Positions 1 through 12,377 of a stretch of 64,000 nt of DNA are shown piece after piece (within the stretch, counting starts at the first letter, position 1; each line of letters opens with the position of its first letter). This DNA comes from Apiosordaria backusii (lineage: Eukaryota; Ascomycota; Sordariomycetes; Sordariales; Lasiosphaeriaceae). Location of the stretch: assembly GCA_030549205.1 (NCBI GenBank), contig JAUKTV010000009.1:1426001-1490000 (forward strand). Direction: 5' to 3'. A model generated the notes under the pieces. It was given only the letters and a program-made list of their open reading frames with translations, was not told the DNA's origin and ran no database searches. The position numbers were made by a program, and so were the translations under genes.

Positions 1-1
1 C

Positions 2-427
2 TCGCCACCTCAAATTATCCCCCTTATCCTTCTTGCTCTCATCCTCGGTCTGCCAGCTATCCTGATTATTGTGACGGCCCATAGCTGGTCATATGTCGTC
101 TGGATGATCATCTATCTCTTTTCGCTTCCCATTTGGAACTTTGTGCTCCCAACGTACGCATTCTGGAAGTTTGATGACTTCTCGTGGGGTGACACTCGAA
201 AGACGGCGGGCGAAAAGACGAAGAAGGCGGGCATCGAGTACGAGGGCGAATTCGACAGCAGCAAGATCACCATGAAGAGGTGGGCCGAGTTTGAGCGCGA
301 CCGAAGGATCAGAAACAGCTACTGGGCTTCGAACGAAAACATTGCTGGCGGAAGCCAACAACAACAACCGCTTCACGGACATCCACACGGACATGGCCCG
401 TATGACGACTATTATTCGGATGTGTAA
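2..427 (+). CDS. Chitin synthase, class IV (Chs3-like), C-terminal fragment
   Basis: The reading frame is open from base 2 and ends at a stop at 425-427, so only the last 141 residues are present and the gene begins outside the window. Two hydrophobic segments (about residues 5-24 and 28-48) are followed by the conserved FDDFSWG motif and then EGEFDSSKI and MKRWAEFERDRR. In the chitin synthase family this combination of C-terminal membrane segments and the FDDFSWG/DSSKI tail marks the class IV/V division, and the MKRW-EFERD ending fits class IV (yeast Chs3, Neurospora chs-4). The enzyme polymerises UDP-GlcNAc into chitin at the plasma membrane; the catalytic domain is not in the window. The tail ends in a Gln/His/Gly/Tyr-rich stretch. 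Class assignment rests on the tail alone. Confidence 0.88.
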   Translation, partial: SPPQIIPLILLALILGLPAILIIVTAHSWSYVVWMIIYLFSLPIWNFVLPTYAFWKFDDFSWGDTRKTAGEKTKKAGIEYEGEFDSSKITMKRWAEFERDRRIRNSYWASNENIAGGSQQQQPLHGHPHGHGPYDDYYSDV

Positions 428-3400
428 AAACACTGTATGGCATTGCTCAGAAGTGTTTTGTTTGGACATGATTTCATTTCAGCGAAAAAAGAAGACTTAT
501 TGATGTTTACCGATTGGGTTGTTTAGCGTTACGTCGGAGCAGCGGGATGGCTGTGCGGTTTGCTTCTGTTCTTTTTGCTTGTATGGGGTTGGAGAGAAAG
601 CACAATGGGGGGGGGGGGGGCGCTTGGGTGTGTTGTGTGTGTGTTGTTTCCTATTGATCGAACTCTACCCACTAATCATCATCGACCGGATTCAATTACT
701 TTTCCTTGCGCTTTTCTCTTTTCTTTTCTTTTCTTTATATTCTTATTCACTTTTTCTTTGTATTGTCCCATGATATCAAATTATTAGAAGGGATATATAA
801 GGGTTCTTGTGTCTGCTTTTTTAAAAAGAGGAGGCGAAGATATCCGGTGTTTACGGCGTATGCTTGAACGGCTATTCCCTTTTTTGGGTTGAAATGATGA
901 CAGAAGCAGACAGAGGAGGGGAGGGGAGGTCTACAGGTGGAATGTTGTATATAAGCAGGGAAAAGGTGGGGGTTCATGATGATGGCGGTTTATCGTTTTG
1001 AACAAAAGGGTGGCCGTTGTTGTAATTGATAGACCTTTTTTTTACCAAACCTCTTGAGTAAGAGGAGTGAACGTGACAATGTTTGTGGTATATCATAACT
1101 TGAAGATGATCATGTCTAATAGCATGGTCTTGACTTAGAAGTCAAAATGGTTTCTCTGAGCAAAGTGAAAGGCTGTGTTTGTGAGAAGTGAACAATGATC
1201 TCCATGTACCTATCTGTGTGTATGACAGCAATGGTCAAGATTTGGCAACTTGATGGGCATTGGATGCAGCAGCTTTACGGCACGAGAGGACGAGCAACGG
1301 ACAAAAGGTAGAACCACTCTCCCACCACCACTTCGGTGTGATCTTTTACCGACGATTTCTGACAGGTGAGAAATGGCGGACATGAACTCTGTCAACCGAA
1401 TCCTTCATGTCAGTTTGAAAAAAACAATGCAGTTCAAAATCCTTCCCGGGTGCGCAAATAGCGGTGGCGGCAAAGGGTCAGATCAGAGTCTTGTTGGTAA
1501 CTCGGTCTCCCATTTGGTAGCTTTTGTCAGACGGGCAGAAAGTGTGTGTGTGTGTATAGGGTGGTACAAAATACAGAGTAGGGAGGGAGAGGGGGGAGAA
1601 GGGGGGGCTTTATTGGTGTAACGTTGGTCAAAGATGTAGTCAGCTCTCTAACTGGAATACGGTGGGTATCTGCCTGGGCTTTGGTCTGGACATTTTTACC
1701 TGCCTGAATGGGGGGGTGGGTGGATGGGTGAATGGGAGGTGGGTGAAACCGGTAGTTGATGGGGTTGTGTAAGGTAGTGCGCGGTCAAGATCTGCCTCTG
1801 AGGAGGGCAAATAAGGCTGGCAGCCTTCTCGACATGATACAGAGAGTATGGGTTGCAGTGGTTGGCTTACGGTGAAATGGTCCGGGGGGAATTTTGCTGT
1901 GTGTTGTTGCTCGGTTGCTCCGTCGGTTGGGGATCAGTCAGCAATTACATGTGTTGTCTGAGAGCCTTGAGGGCTATTGGGCGATTTTTTGGTGTGTGTG
2001 ATGTATCGCGTTTTGATTGAGCGAGAGATGAGTGGAAAAGTGATGGCTTTCTCTTAGTGTTAAGCGAGTCCGAGACAGGCCGGCAATATGTGAAATAGGT
2101 AGTTGGAAATCGATGCTCAATTGAGGCCGGGAAGGGAAAAGGTGGCCGCAGTTCCCGCACCGGTGAAGAAATCCGTCATGTTTTTCTATGTTCGCGCAGA
2201 AGTGAAATATGATACATCACTTTTCTCGGGATTCAAGAAGCAGTTCACACCGACCGGAAAAGGGGATGAGTGCATGACCGTGCTCGATCAGGGCGAGCAA
2301 TGTACGGTGCCGAATCTCGAATCAGGAAGTTGGCGCATGGACAGATGGGGAGGCAAATATAGAGACTGGGGAAAGGGAACGATGCAAAGAAGCAAAGAAG
2401 CATGCACAAAGTGAACCCTTTCGGGGGAGGGGGGCAGGTTGGATGCACTGAGAATGCGAGGCGACCGATTCTGTCAGGAAATCCATGAGGGAGGATAGAG
2501 TCACGCCCCTCGAGTCCCTTCAAAAAGAGGCATGATGAGCTCGAGCGCGCACCCCGCATGCAGCTCTTTCGTTGCCCAAACCCAGATGGGAGACGAGCTG
2601 GGTCTCGCGGGCGAACCAGATTCCACATCCCGACTCAAGGGTGGCTGGCGACATGGCCCAGCAGGGGATAATGATGCAGCGAGCCGAGGGCGTGTGGGAG
2701 TATGTCTAGTTCTTGGTTCTTGTTGTGTCTGGTATTGCTGAGATCTTGGAGGTAGATTTGAAGTATTTACTTCGGATGAGATGGATCAGATCATGACAAT
2801 ATAGACTACCATAAAGTGACAAGATGCCGGGACTAAACAATGGAAGGTTTTCCTTTGTCTGTCCATGTCAAGAGGAGTCTCAACCCGGCCCCCGCAGTGC
2901 GGCCACTCAGTGCGCATCCCGCTCTCTCCCGCCCCGCCCCATCCTTCCCACACCCCCACCCCACTGCCTGTGTGTTGTTTTAGCGTCAACCCAACTGGTC
3001 AGGGGAGACAGGGCCCCGGCACCTGCAACCTGATCACTCACTCACTTCACTCACAACTCACATTTACAACGAACACCTCACATTCTGCTTGAAAACGCCC
3101 TCGACCAGCCCGGGACGCCATCGCCGACTTGCTCGACGCATACATGCAGCTGCCACCCGCGCCAGGTGCCAATCGAATCCAGCAAAAGCACTCAGCGCCC
3201 CCCCCCCACCTCGGTGAGCGTGAATCTTGAGCGCATCCAGCGCTGGGAACCTTCACTGGACGCTAAGGTCCTGGTCTGCCGCTGGACCCGCCCAGGGCTG
3301 TCCCAATCCTCCCAGTTGGCCGAAAAAGTAACAACAGTTGCAGCAGCAAAAGTGAGATCAGAAAAGACAGAGGAGCGACACGGGAGAAGCAAAGGCGAAG

Positions 3401-3487
3401 CCAGTCTGTCCGATGCACCCCAGGTGACCACGCCCTCCTTTCCTTACACATAAAACCCAAGACCGCGCGCCTTCCGCTCTGGCAGCC
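428..3487. other. Intergenic, no gene seen
   Basis: About 3 kb between the chitin synthase stop and the WD-repeat gene. It begins with the chitin synthase 3' region and contains a run of 14 G (607-620), a CT-rich tract near 716-760 and a GT dinucleotide run at 1542-1555. Open frames here are short, on both strands and without protein-like composition. The last few hundred bases (about 3100-3480) are probably promoter and 5' leader of the next gene. Confidence 0.6.
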
Positions 3488-5882
3488 ATGCGGCCTAGAA
3501 AATCCCTTTTGGGCACTGCTTCCTCACCTACCCAACCCCGCAGGCTTGGGAGTCTCATCAACCAGACCTTTGTCTCTCTTGCCCAGTCCACCGAGGCTTT
3601 CCAGTCCACCTCTGCCTTCCCCTCGACTAGTCATTATGGCGGCCACCCAGAGTTGATCGCCGCATACTCACCTGACGAGGCAGACGATGAGGGAGAGGGC
3701 TCGTCTTATGACCTAGACGAGGACGAGGACGACGACGACATATATCTTGACGAGGACGACTCCGAGGGGGAACACAGCTCGGACAACTACCCGGACGAGA
3801 ATCTCGACGAGTATAGTCACAACCAAGAGGCCCTCTGTTATGACGATCCATATAGCTTTCCTGTTCATAACCACCCACCACGGCCCTCAGACGTCCCACC
3901 CCATCCCGACCTTTACCTGTCTGAGGAGAGTGACTTCTCGGATGGTGCTGGCACCCCCTTGGTGAATCATTATTCAGACGTTTTAAACCTGCTCTCTCAC
4001 GACATGGATATTGAAAGTGCGAGCGAAACCGATGCCGGGATCGACTATTCTAGCCACGAAGAAGATGCCGTGCTGGACGGCAATCAGCTGGGTACCAACA
4101 TCGGCCCGGAACCATCACTCCAAAGTGGTGATGATGTCTTCTTTGACGCCCAGCCGCCGGTAGTAGCACCGATGGTTCATTATATGACCGGCGCCCCCTA
4201 TCACCCGATACCTCCCCCAGCCCCCAACCCACCCATGATCCACCATCCGATTATGACAACCTGGTTTGAGGGTGGGCATCCTGTTGCTCTCACAAACCCC
4301 AATCCAGTCACCCTCGGGCCCAGCAATTACGGCCTGAGTGACTTCCTGCACCACTGGGCACGCCAAAGCAACATGTTGCAAGGCCTGGTCCGCGGGCGAG
4401 CCCCATGGCCAGCCCACATCAACGAACTTGGCTCTTCGAAGACGACATGTATCAAACGTGATGATCTTCAGGGCGACCGTTGCGACTTCCAAGGTATCAA
4501 CTGGGACTATTTGGGGGTGAAGAGGAAGGATGCCCGGGAACGCCGGTTGCTCACTTATAACAATTATGTGAATATACCAGGCTCAGACAAGTGGACAGTA
4601 AGTGCCCCATGGTCACCGCTCCGCATCCGCGATGAACTCAAAACTTACTTGATGACTCCAGCCTGATTTACCTGATATCATGCTCCCACAAACCGAAAGC
4701 TTCTTTCGGTTCCGTCGTATGGATATCAGGCGTGATGTCAATCTGTCTCACTTTCAGCTTCGCTATCTGTTGAGCAGCATTTCACGCTCGCGCGCCTTCT
4801 ACGCCAACAGCAACTCCATACAGCAACTAAACCCCATCTCGGGCGAGTCCCGGTCCATCGTAAAACTCAGCAACACTCCCGGATCACAAATATCAACTCT
4901 CATCGCTGACCATGGCGTTCTGGTGGCGGGCAACTTCATCGGAGAGTATATGATTCGCCATCTCAATTCGGACGAGCCGGAGAGCAAGGCTTGCCACACC
5001 GGAACCATCTCCACTAGCCACAGTGGCATCACGAATCATGCCCAGGTCTACCAGTCGCGGACGTCCTCTTCACCGATAGCCGCATTTGCCTCAAATGACG
5101 AGGTACTTCGCACGATGGACATTACCACCGAGACTTTTCTGTCTCGCGAGAACTATGATTTCCCACTGAACTGCACCGCGCTGTCCCCAGATAAACGATT
5201 GCGTGTTATGGTGGGCGACACCCTGAGTGTGACTATCACGGCGGCCGAATCAACACTCCCAGATAGCAGGCCTGAGGTTCTTCGTGAGCTTTCGGGGCAC
5301 CATGATTTCGGCTTCGCATGCGATTGGGCAGATGACGGGTGGACCATTGCAACGGCGTTTCAAGACAAGTCTGTCAAGATATGGGACGCCCGCTACTTGA
5401 CCGACAGCTCGGGCTCCTCGGTCCCCCTCTGCACAATTCGAACGCAGATGGCCGGGGCAAGAAACCTGAAGTTCTCACCAGTGGGTAGTGGCAAGAGAGT
5501 CCTCGTCGCAGCCGAGGAGGCCGACTATATCAACATTATTGACGCCCAGACATTCCGTTCCAAGCAGACACTGGATGTGTTTGGCGAAATCGGCGGTGTG
5601 ACATTTACAAACGGCGGTCAGGATCTCATGGTATTGTGCTGCGACCGCGACCGCGGAGGCGTGTTGCAGTTTGAACGCTGTGGTCTAGGAGGGGAGTCGA
5701 CCTGGAACCTAGCGGACGAGGACTGTAAGCCAGTACGCCTTGGAGACGACCCTCTCCGACATCGCGGGGGCAGTACCTATGACTGGCCAGATTCAATCTT
5801 TACGGAGAACAGGAGAAGGAAAGAGAGCGCAACGAAAAGGCACCGGAAAGGGGCCGCGCAGTTCGATCTTGAGCCGTTCTGA
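3488..5882 (+). CDS. Acidic WD40-repeat protein (DUF2415-like, S. pombe C2A9.03-type)
   Basis: Two exons, 3488-4597 and 4662-5882, joined by a 64-nt GTAAGT...CCAG intron in phase 0; the product is 776 residues. The N-terminal half is low-complexity: Asp/Glu-rich (about residues 60-110) and then Pro/His-rich. The second half begins with a conserved ESFFRFRRM segment across the splice junction and continues as a beta-propeller with a recognisable VKIWDAR blade end and several weaker repeats. Fungal proteins of this layout are annotated as WD-repeat/DUF2415 proteins of unknown function. I infer a protein-interaction scaffold; no catalytic motif is visible. The start is the first ATG of the long frame. 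The splice is well supported because the downstream frame gives PDLPD-I-MLPQ directly after DKWT. Confidence 0.82.
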
Positions 5883-6912
5883 TGGGGCTGATAGGAGTGT
5901 GGGCTTGCGCGTTCGGCTTGGAGATGGCGTGATTTGGCTTGTTTGAAGTAGGCGTTTGAAGGGAACAACTTTTGGTTAACGATACCTTGGACATAACGGA
6001 CGGTTGAAGGCCTTTAAGGGCATCGGCATTGGGATTTCTGCCTTTTACTTTTGGAAATTTCTTTTTGGACACCTTCGCCGTATTTGTGGGAAGAATGAGG
6101 GTGGTATGACGCAACGAAGTCTGATGCCTGTTCTGTCTGAGCGTTCAGGGACCATGGAGCATGCGAGTAGGATTGATGTGTCGAACATGTAATGATAACA
6201 CAACTACCCTGTCACTGAAGAGGACGGCTATAGTGTTCGGGCATTGAGAAGGTGAAAGAGGTATGGAGACCAGGGCATGTTTTATCATCGATATTTCTAA
6301 CTTGTTGTGCTTATATTTCATTTGCTTTCCCCCCCCTGCTGTCTGAAGCATTTGTTGGCAGTTATATCGCTCACTGTTTCTGGGACCAGGTGTGGTCGGT
6401 CTGAATTCAATGTCTCAGACTTTCCTCTAGATAGGTTTCAGGACGAAGATATTCAAAGCGGCCGGTCCCGCTGAGTGATTCCACTGAATAGTATCTCCCA
6501 TCCTCGAGAACACTGCTGCTCATGACATATTGTAAACAATCCGACCATCGCGACAGTCACGCTTCAGGGAAAAGCAATACGAGGTGATGTACAAGAAGTG
6601 TTTGTTGTGTTGCATATGTAAATGCCCTATATGAAGATTACAAAAAGATATCTCGAAAGGCAAAAAAGACCCACACACACCAGCCCGCCATGACAAAAAG
6701 ACAGTATGCTATATAGTATGACTCAGCCCCAACCAACCAACCAAACCAGCCCCCTTTTTGCCAAAAAAGACATAAAAAATAAACGCCGCGCTCGTAGTAA
6801 TCTATATCCGAATGCCCATTTTTGCTAGAAAATAAACAAACTTATCTAACTACCTCATCACTCTTCCCCCCTTCTCCTCCACTTCCCACTATCACTTCCT
6901 CCAAAGTCATTG
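5883..6912. other. Intergenic, convergent 3' regions
   Basis: Space between the convergent WD-repeat gene and the transporter. It should hold both 3' UTRs; A-rich stretches near 6640-6830 fit the transporter's 3' end. No coding frame of interest was seen. Confidence 0.55.
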
Positions 6913-8692
6913 TTATACATACCTCAACTTCTTCGTCACCACCGCCGCCACCAACGACCCCAGCGCCCCCAAAAACATCGTCACGGCGATCGCGTTCGGC
7001 CCCGTGGGATCAGCCGTCTCGCTCGGGTGCGCCTCGTGCGCCAGCTCCGGGCTCTTCCCCGGCTCCAGCATCGCAAACACTGCCCCGCTCATCAGCGTGC
7101 TTAAGAACTGGGGGATGGTGACATAAATATTCAAAATGCCAAAGTAAACCCCGCTCAGGCCGCCAGACGAGGAGGTATTACTGTCCTCGTCCGGCTTGCC
7201 CATCTCCAGCACCGAGACGTCCCGCATCTCGATATTTCTCGTTGGATCCGGCTGCCCGCTGAGCTTGTTGACTTCTATCCCGAGGAAGGTGGTGGGAGCC
7301 CAGCCGGCTACGCTCCACGGGATGCCGCAGAGCGCAACGATCGCGGTGGCGAAGCGGAACGAGGTCGCAAAGGGTGTGATGAACATTGCGCCGGCGAACA
7401 TGATGTTCCCCGCTATCCACGCGGTCAAAAGGTCGGGCTTGTATTTGTTGAAGGTTGTGACCAACGGAGCGATGCTAGCTGGGGGGCGGTGGGTGAAGCT
7501 CTTATCTTCTGGAGCTTGAATCAAGGCGGGTAGGACCCAGGCGGCGATGAAGGAAACGGTGGAGTAGACGGTTAGTGCTGTGCTGCCGATTCGGCCCATG
7601 TCGCCGAGGGCGTCGTCTGAGTTTCGAGCGTCGGCGGAGACGTCGTAGCGGAAGTAGGTCTCGCCTACCCAGGTGCTGCTGTAGACGATGAAGGGGAACC
7701 AGCCGATCCAGGACCAGAAGACGGCGTTGCAGATGGCTTGGATGCGTGGTGGGAGGGTGAGGACTGTTGCGTAGATTTGGCGGACGACTTTGAAGCTCCC
7801 CTTGGCTTGTCGGGGGTCGTGGCGCACCGAGACGAGGACTCTTTCTGTTACTGCCCAGCATGTTATGAAGGCAGTGGCGAGCATTCCCAATGCGGCGATG
7901 ACGGTGAGTTGTTTGAATTGGGTGTCCCCGAGAGTCGTTCCAAAGATACTGACCAAGTCGATGGCGCCCATGGCATAACCAATAATGTGGCCAAGAGAAC
8001 CCATCCGGCTTGCTAAACAACGTCGCGTTAGTGCCCGCGTAGCTTTAGAGTTGGTTGTTTTTCGAGCTTACCCCAAGCAGCTCCAGTCTGCTGTTTTGAT
8101 ATGGGGAGAGTATCAACAACCAGACTCCTGCCACAAGACATGACGGCGTTGATGGAGAAATCGACCGAGTACAGGGAAAGGACAGCAAGCACGATGGTCA
8201 ATACTTCTGAAGTCGCCTTATCACTGACGAAGAAACCCACAATCTCCTTGGTGAAGCCCAACACAAGTAAACTGCCGGCCACGATGAAGGACCCAATAAC
8301 GATGATGGGCCGCCGCCTCCCCCATTTCGATGTCGACTCATCGGCCAGGACTCCAATAATGGGCTGTACTATCAACCCAGATAATGGTCCCGCGACCCAG
8401 ACCAAGGATGTTTGTCCTTTTGACAATCCGAGTGAGAGAAGATATGGAGTACAATCTGGGCGAACAGTCTGTTAGGACACCAAGTCAGAAGAGAGAGATA
8501 TGGGGGTTATCTTACACGTCATCTCAACTCCCCAGGTGAAGCTGTAAATAGTCAATCAGCAATTGCGCCCTTGTTCCCAGCGGTGGATCGATTGTCTACG
8601 AACGTGATGCCAATGGATACGCATGTCAGTAAGAACATGCGCATCGTCTCGGAACTCCCCTCCACCTTCGGTTGCCCACTCCATGTCGACAT
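6913..8692 (-). CDS. Sucrose/alpha-glucoside:H+ symporter, GPH/MFS type (SUT1-like)
   Basis: Four exons in reading order: 8692-8604, 8541-8516 (26 nt), 8455-8072 and 8012-6913, giving 532 residues. The junctions restore the continuous conserved frames ITF-TWGVEMT, MT-YCTPYLLSLGLS and GAAW-ASRMGSLGH. The sequence has about 12 hydrophobic segments. The first conserved loop carries DESTSKWGRRRP (GRRR about residues 84-87), the hallmark of the glycoside-pentoside-hexuronide sucrose transporter group that includes plant SUTs and S. pombe Sut1. Expected role: proton-coupled uptake of sucrose or maltose at the plasma membrane; which sugar cannot be told from sequence. A GTATGT donor-like string lies at the very end (LRYV-stop), so a short extra 3' exon is possible but none in frame was found. 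Divergent from HIS1. Confidence 0.87.
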
Positions 8693-10471
8693 TTTCTAGT
8701 CGTGTTCGAGCCGCTGTCGCTCACAATATTATGGATAGTTTCGATCGCCCCAAGCCTCCGTGAACCGGTTCTCGAAATCAACGTCCTCGTTGGCAGCCAC
8801 AACGGTCGGCAAGCGTCGTGGAATCGTCGCGCCGGCGTGCGCTATCCCTGCGCTCGTCGCCCGGGAAGATTTCGATGCGATTATCGGATATGCTATTCGA
8901 GAAAGAGCGCGGGATGTTAACATTCTTTGTCCAGCTATCCTGAGACCTCGGTGGTTCGGTCGTCTTTGCGCCGAAACAACGAGGCGGTGGTTAATTCCCC
9001 CCAGATGACAGTAGAATATCTCCTCACCATCGAATATCAATCAAGCCTCGCAAGGTAGCACAAGCTTGAGAGAGAAGGCTCAGTTTGTATTTGCACTTGG
9101 ATCAGGGTCGCACAATGTGTCTCGTTTCGGACTGGCACAGTTGGAATCCGCGGCGGGCAATGGCTCCGTGGGCTATCAAGGCGGTAAATTATCAACTTGC
9201 GCGGCCCATACGCTAAGAATTGAAGCAATAGCGAGCGTGAGTGGGCAACACGAATTATGTTTGAAACAAGAGCAAAGAAAAAAAAGGCCTGGAGCCGAGA
9301 TGTGTCGTTATCTTTTTGCTGAGCTGCCCCCGTAGGATCGCATCTACGCCGTGTGCCAAGAAGGGCAGAGCTGTGTAACAACTCCAGCTGGCCCTTGACT
9401 AAGACAAACCACCCAAAATAGGGGGAGGTGACGTATCAAAGTCCAAGCGGACAGGGGTCTTATAGGGCAGCTCTTGGCCGTCATTCAACTCTCATCTTAT
9501 CGCATCTTGAACTTAGGTAAACTTACATAAGAAATGCGACAGCATAAGGACATCGCAAATCTAGAACGAAACTAGCGCGTGCCGAACAAAACACAGAGAT
9601 CTATCTTTAAGACTAACCAATGCCTTTTTCTTGACTACTTCTTCATTCCTCTTTTATCACTCTAGTGGCCATGAGACAGTGCTGGGAGGCACTTGGCTGT
9701 AATCACTTACCAGTAAGGCATTTGAATATACTTCGGACGCCGTTACGCCAACTCCTTGCTCAGCCTGGTAGCCCTCAACGGCGGAAAGTCAATTCCAATA
9801 TGGATAAGGTAGATAGATGGATGATCAAATACCGTTACCAACGCTTCTCCAACGTGAAACCATAAAGCTGATGCTGTGGTGGATGCTCTCCGGTGGATGC
9901 TGCCCCCCACGGCAGGGTCAGGTTCGGGCTGGCACCAAGCTACCCCACCATTCTGACGAGGGGCACCAGTAACGGCGCTCCGATTCAGGAACGTGGATTT
10001 TGCAAGCACGAGAAAAATCAAGCCGGTGACTCGACAGCAAGTTCCAAGAGATATTGGTACTCTGCGGACCCAAACATACCGTTATTCCCTCCACAATACA
10101 CTAGACATAGAGTACAGAACAGTACACATCCCAGTCCATCTCTATCCTAGGTGTGTTGCTTGTGTGTTTTGCGCGTTTCCCATTCAGTTATCCTGCTTCT
10201 TGATATTTACCCCGCCATCACCACTGTCCCTGCCGTGTCTAGACCCCTTGGACCCCCATCGCCTGCAGCAAACTACTCCAGACTTGAGAACCTCATTGAC
10301 TAACCCATATTCGAAGTAAAAGCCTCTTCCTGCAGTCTGCCGCTGTACACCCCGCGCAATCCCACCTTGAAGACCACCCTAAACCACCAGACGGCCGTTA
10401 CCTATCCTCTTTGGTGAACACCTTACCCTTACCTTGCCCGGCGCATATTAAGATCCACGTCCCAGTCAAAC
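8693..10471. other. Divergent intergenic region (transporter / HIS1)
   Basis: About 1.8 kb shared upstream region between two divergently transcribed genes. No protein-like frame is seen. It holds the HIS1 promoter; one TGACTC core is listed separately. Confidence 0.55.
10027..10033 (+). promoter_or_regulatory. Candidate CPC-1/Gcn4 site upstream of HIS1
   Basis: TGACTCG, matching the TGACTC core bound by the general amino-acid control factor (Gcn4/CPC-1), about 440 bp before the HIS1 ATG. A weaker TGACTAA lies near 10298. HIS1 is a classic target of this control in fungi, but a 6-base core occurs often by chance. Confidence 0.3.
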
Positions 10472-11781
10472 ATGGATTTAGTAAACAGGTTGGTTTTTTT
10501 TCTTCCATCCCCTCTGCTGTGCTGCTCTGTCCGGTTGTTGTTGCGCCTGTTCCTGTTCCTGTCATAGATATATACCATGCCTCCAGCAGAGCTAATCGGT
10601 CTAAACAGCCTAGAAGGCCGTCTGCTCTTCGCAGTTCCCAAGAGTATGCGCCCCTCCCTCCCTCCCTCTCCTCCAAAAGAACCTCCCATATAAAGAAACC
10701 CCACGTATATTGACCCCTCCCCAATAAAAGAGGGCCGTCTCCTCCAAGCAGCCCTCAACCTCCTCGAAGGCGCCGACATCCAGTTCAAGCGCGAAAACCG
10801 CCTCGACATCGCTCTCGTCAAGAACCTCCCCATCGCCCTCGTCTTCCTCCCCGCCGCCGACATCCCCACCTTTGTCGGCGAGGGCCGCGTCGACCTCGGC
10901 ATCACAGGCTATGACCAAGTCCAGGAGCACGACGCCGGCGTCCGCGCCCTCGCCCGCGCCCGCCGCATGAGCAACGAGTGGTCCCCCAAGGACGAGAAGC
11001 CCCAGGGCTGCGACACCATCATGGACCTCGGCTTCGGCGCCTGCAAGCTCCAGGTCCAGGTCCCCGCCAAGGGCGAGTACCAGACCGGGAAAGACCTGAT
11101 CGGGAAGAACATTGGCACCAGCTTCGTCCACCTCGCGGCCGAGTACTTTGCCCGGCTGGAGCTCGAGCAGGAGGGGATCAAGGTGGACAGCACAGCGAGC
11201 TACGCCGGCAGGAAGCTCAGGACAAAGATTATCGAGCTGAGCGGGAGCGTCGAGGCGGCGTGCGCGTTGGGCGTGGCGGATGGTATTGTTGATCTTGTTG
11301 GTATGTTTGCCCCTTTATACACACACACACACACAGACTTGCCCCGATCTAACCCCCTATTTTGCATTTCTAACCAAACCCCCCTTTTGTTCAAAAAATA
11401 ACAGAATCCGGCGAGACAATGAAAGCCGCCGGCCTCAAGGCCATCGAAACAGTAGTCGAGACCTCGGCCATCCTCATCAAGTCCAAGGCCCCCTCCAACC
11501 CGGACATGGTCGACCTCATCGCCGCCCGCATCAACGGCGTCATCACGGCCCAAAAGTACGTCCTCTGCCAGTACAACGTCCCCCGCTCCCAGCTCGTCCA
11601 GGCCACAAAGGTCACCCCCGGCAAGCGCGCACCCACCGTCACCTCGCTCGAGGAGGACGGCTGGGTCGCCGTCAGCGCTATGGTCGAGAAGAAGCGGATC
11701 GCGCCTGTTATGGACGACCTCACCAAGGTTGGCGCGACGGATATCCTGGTCTTGGACATTCACAACACTCGCGGCAGCTGA
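10472..11781 (+). CDS. HIS1: ATP phosphoribosyltransferase (histidine biosynthesis, step 1)
   Basis: Four exons: 10472-10488 (17 nt), 10609-10643 (35 nt), 10731-11300 and 11405-11781, giving 332 residues. Splicing the short first exons gives MDLVNSLEGRLLFAVPKKGRL, which lines up with yeast His1. The body contains FLPAADIPTFVGEGRVDLGITGYDQV, GSVEAACALGVADGIVDLVESGETM and the C-terminal regulatory part with KVTPGKRAPTV. The enzyme condenses ATP and PRPP to phosphoribosyl-ATP, the committed and histidine-inhibited step; this is the long form with a C-terminal ACT-like allosteric domain. Exon 3 is markedly GC-rich with C-ending codons, as expected of a well-expressed gene. The third intron carries an AC dinucleotide repeat (about 11,319-11,335). 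Confidence 0.96.
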
Positions 11782-12377
11782 GCGGGGAGGGGAAAAAAAA
11801 AGAGGAATAATGATGACGTTAAAAAAGACTGTCAGAAAATAAATTTCTGGGATACATTAAAATTGATACCTGTAAAAGTTCTGATATCTCTCGGTGTTGG
11901 TATAAATCTGTAAATTGATAAGGCTATCTACCTATATATAGATGTTCATGTCTTCAGATACCCCTGGCTAGCGACCGTTTGGTAGTCTTGTTGAGACTCT
12001 TCAAAGCAGGCAACCTCCAAAGAAAAGCACGGCATAAAGAGATAGAACACGCAGGATGGAACAGAATTAAAAGAAATGCAATTTCAATCTTGTAAGACTC
12101 TCAGGCTTTGTTGCTGAGATAGGTAGGGGGAATATACCAAGGAAAAAACAACCATTGGCTTTGTGCCATCAACGCCATTGTTTCCCACGAATTCCAAAAA
12201 GACCACACCAAGGAAACCAACCCAATTCTCCTCATTGATCTAGATTCAACTGCGATTGGCAGCCCCTCTACTGCTTCACCCCTCAGCCCTAGCTCGCGTT
12301 AGGCGCAAAACAAAAGAAACATTAACAGTGGTGTAAATAAATACAAATGAAAATACAAGGGCGAAAAGAATAGAAGA
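11782..12377. other. Intergenic, convergent 3' regions
   Basis: 3' regions of HIS1 and the Src1-like gene. AT-rich with A runs; nothing coding recognised. Confidence 0.5.
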
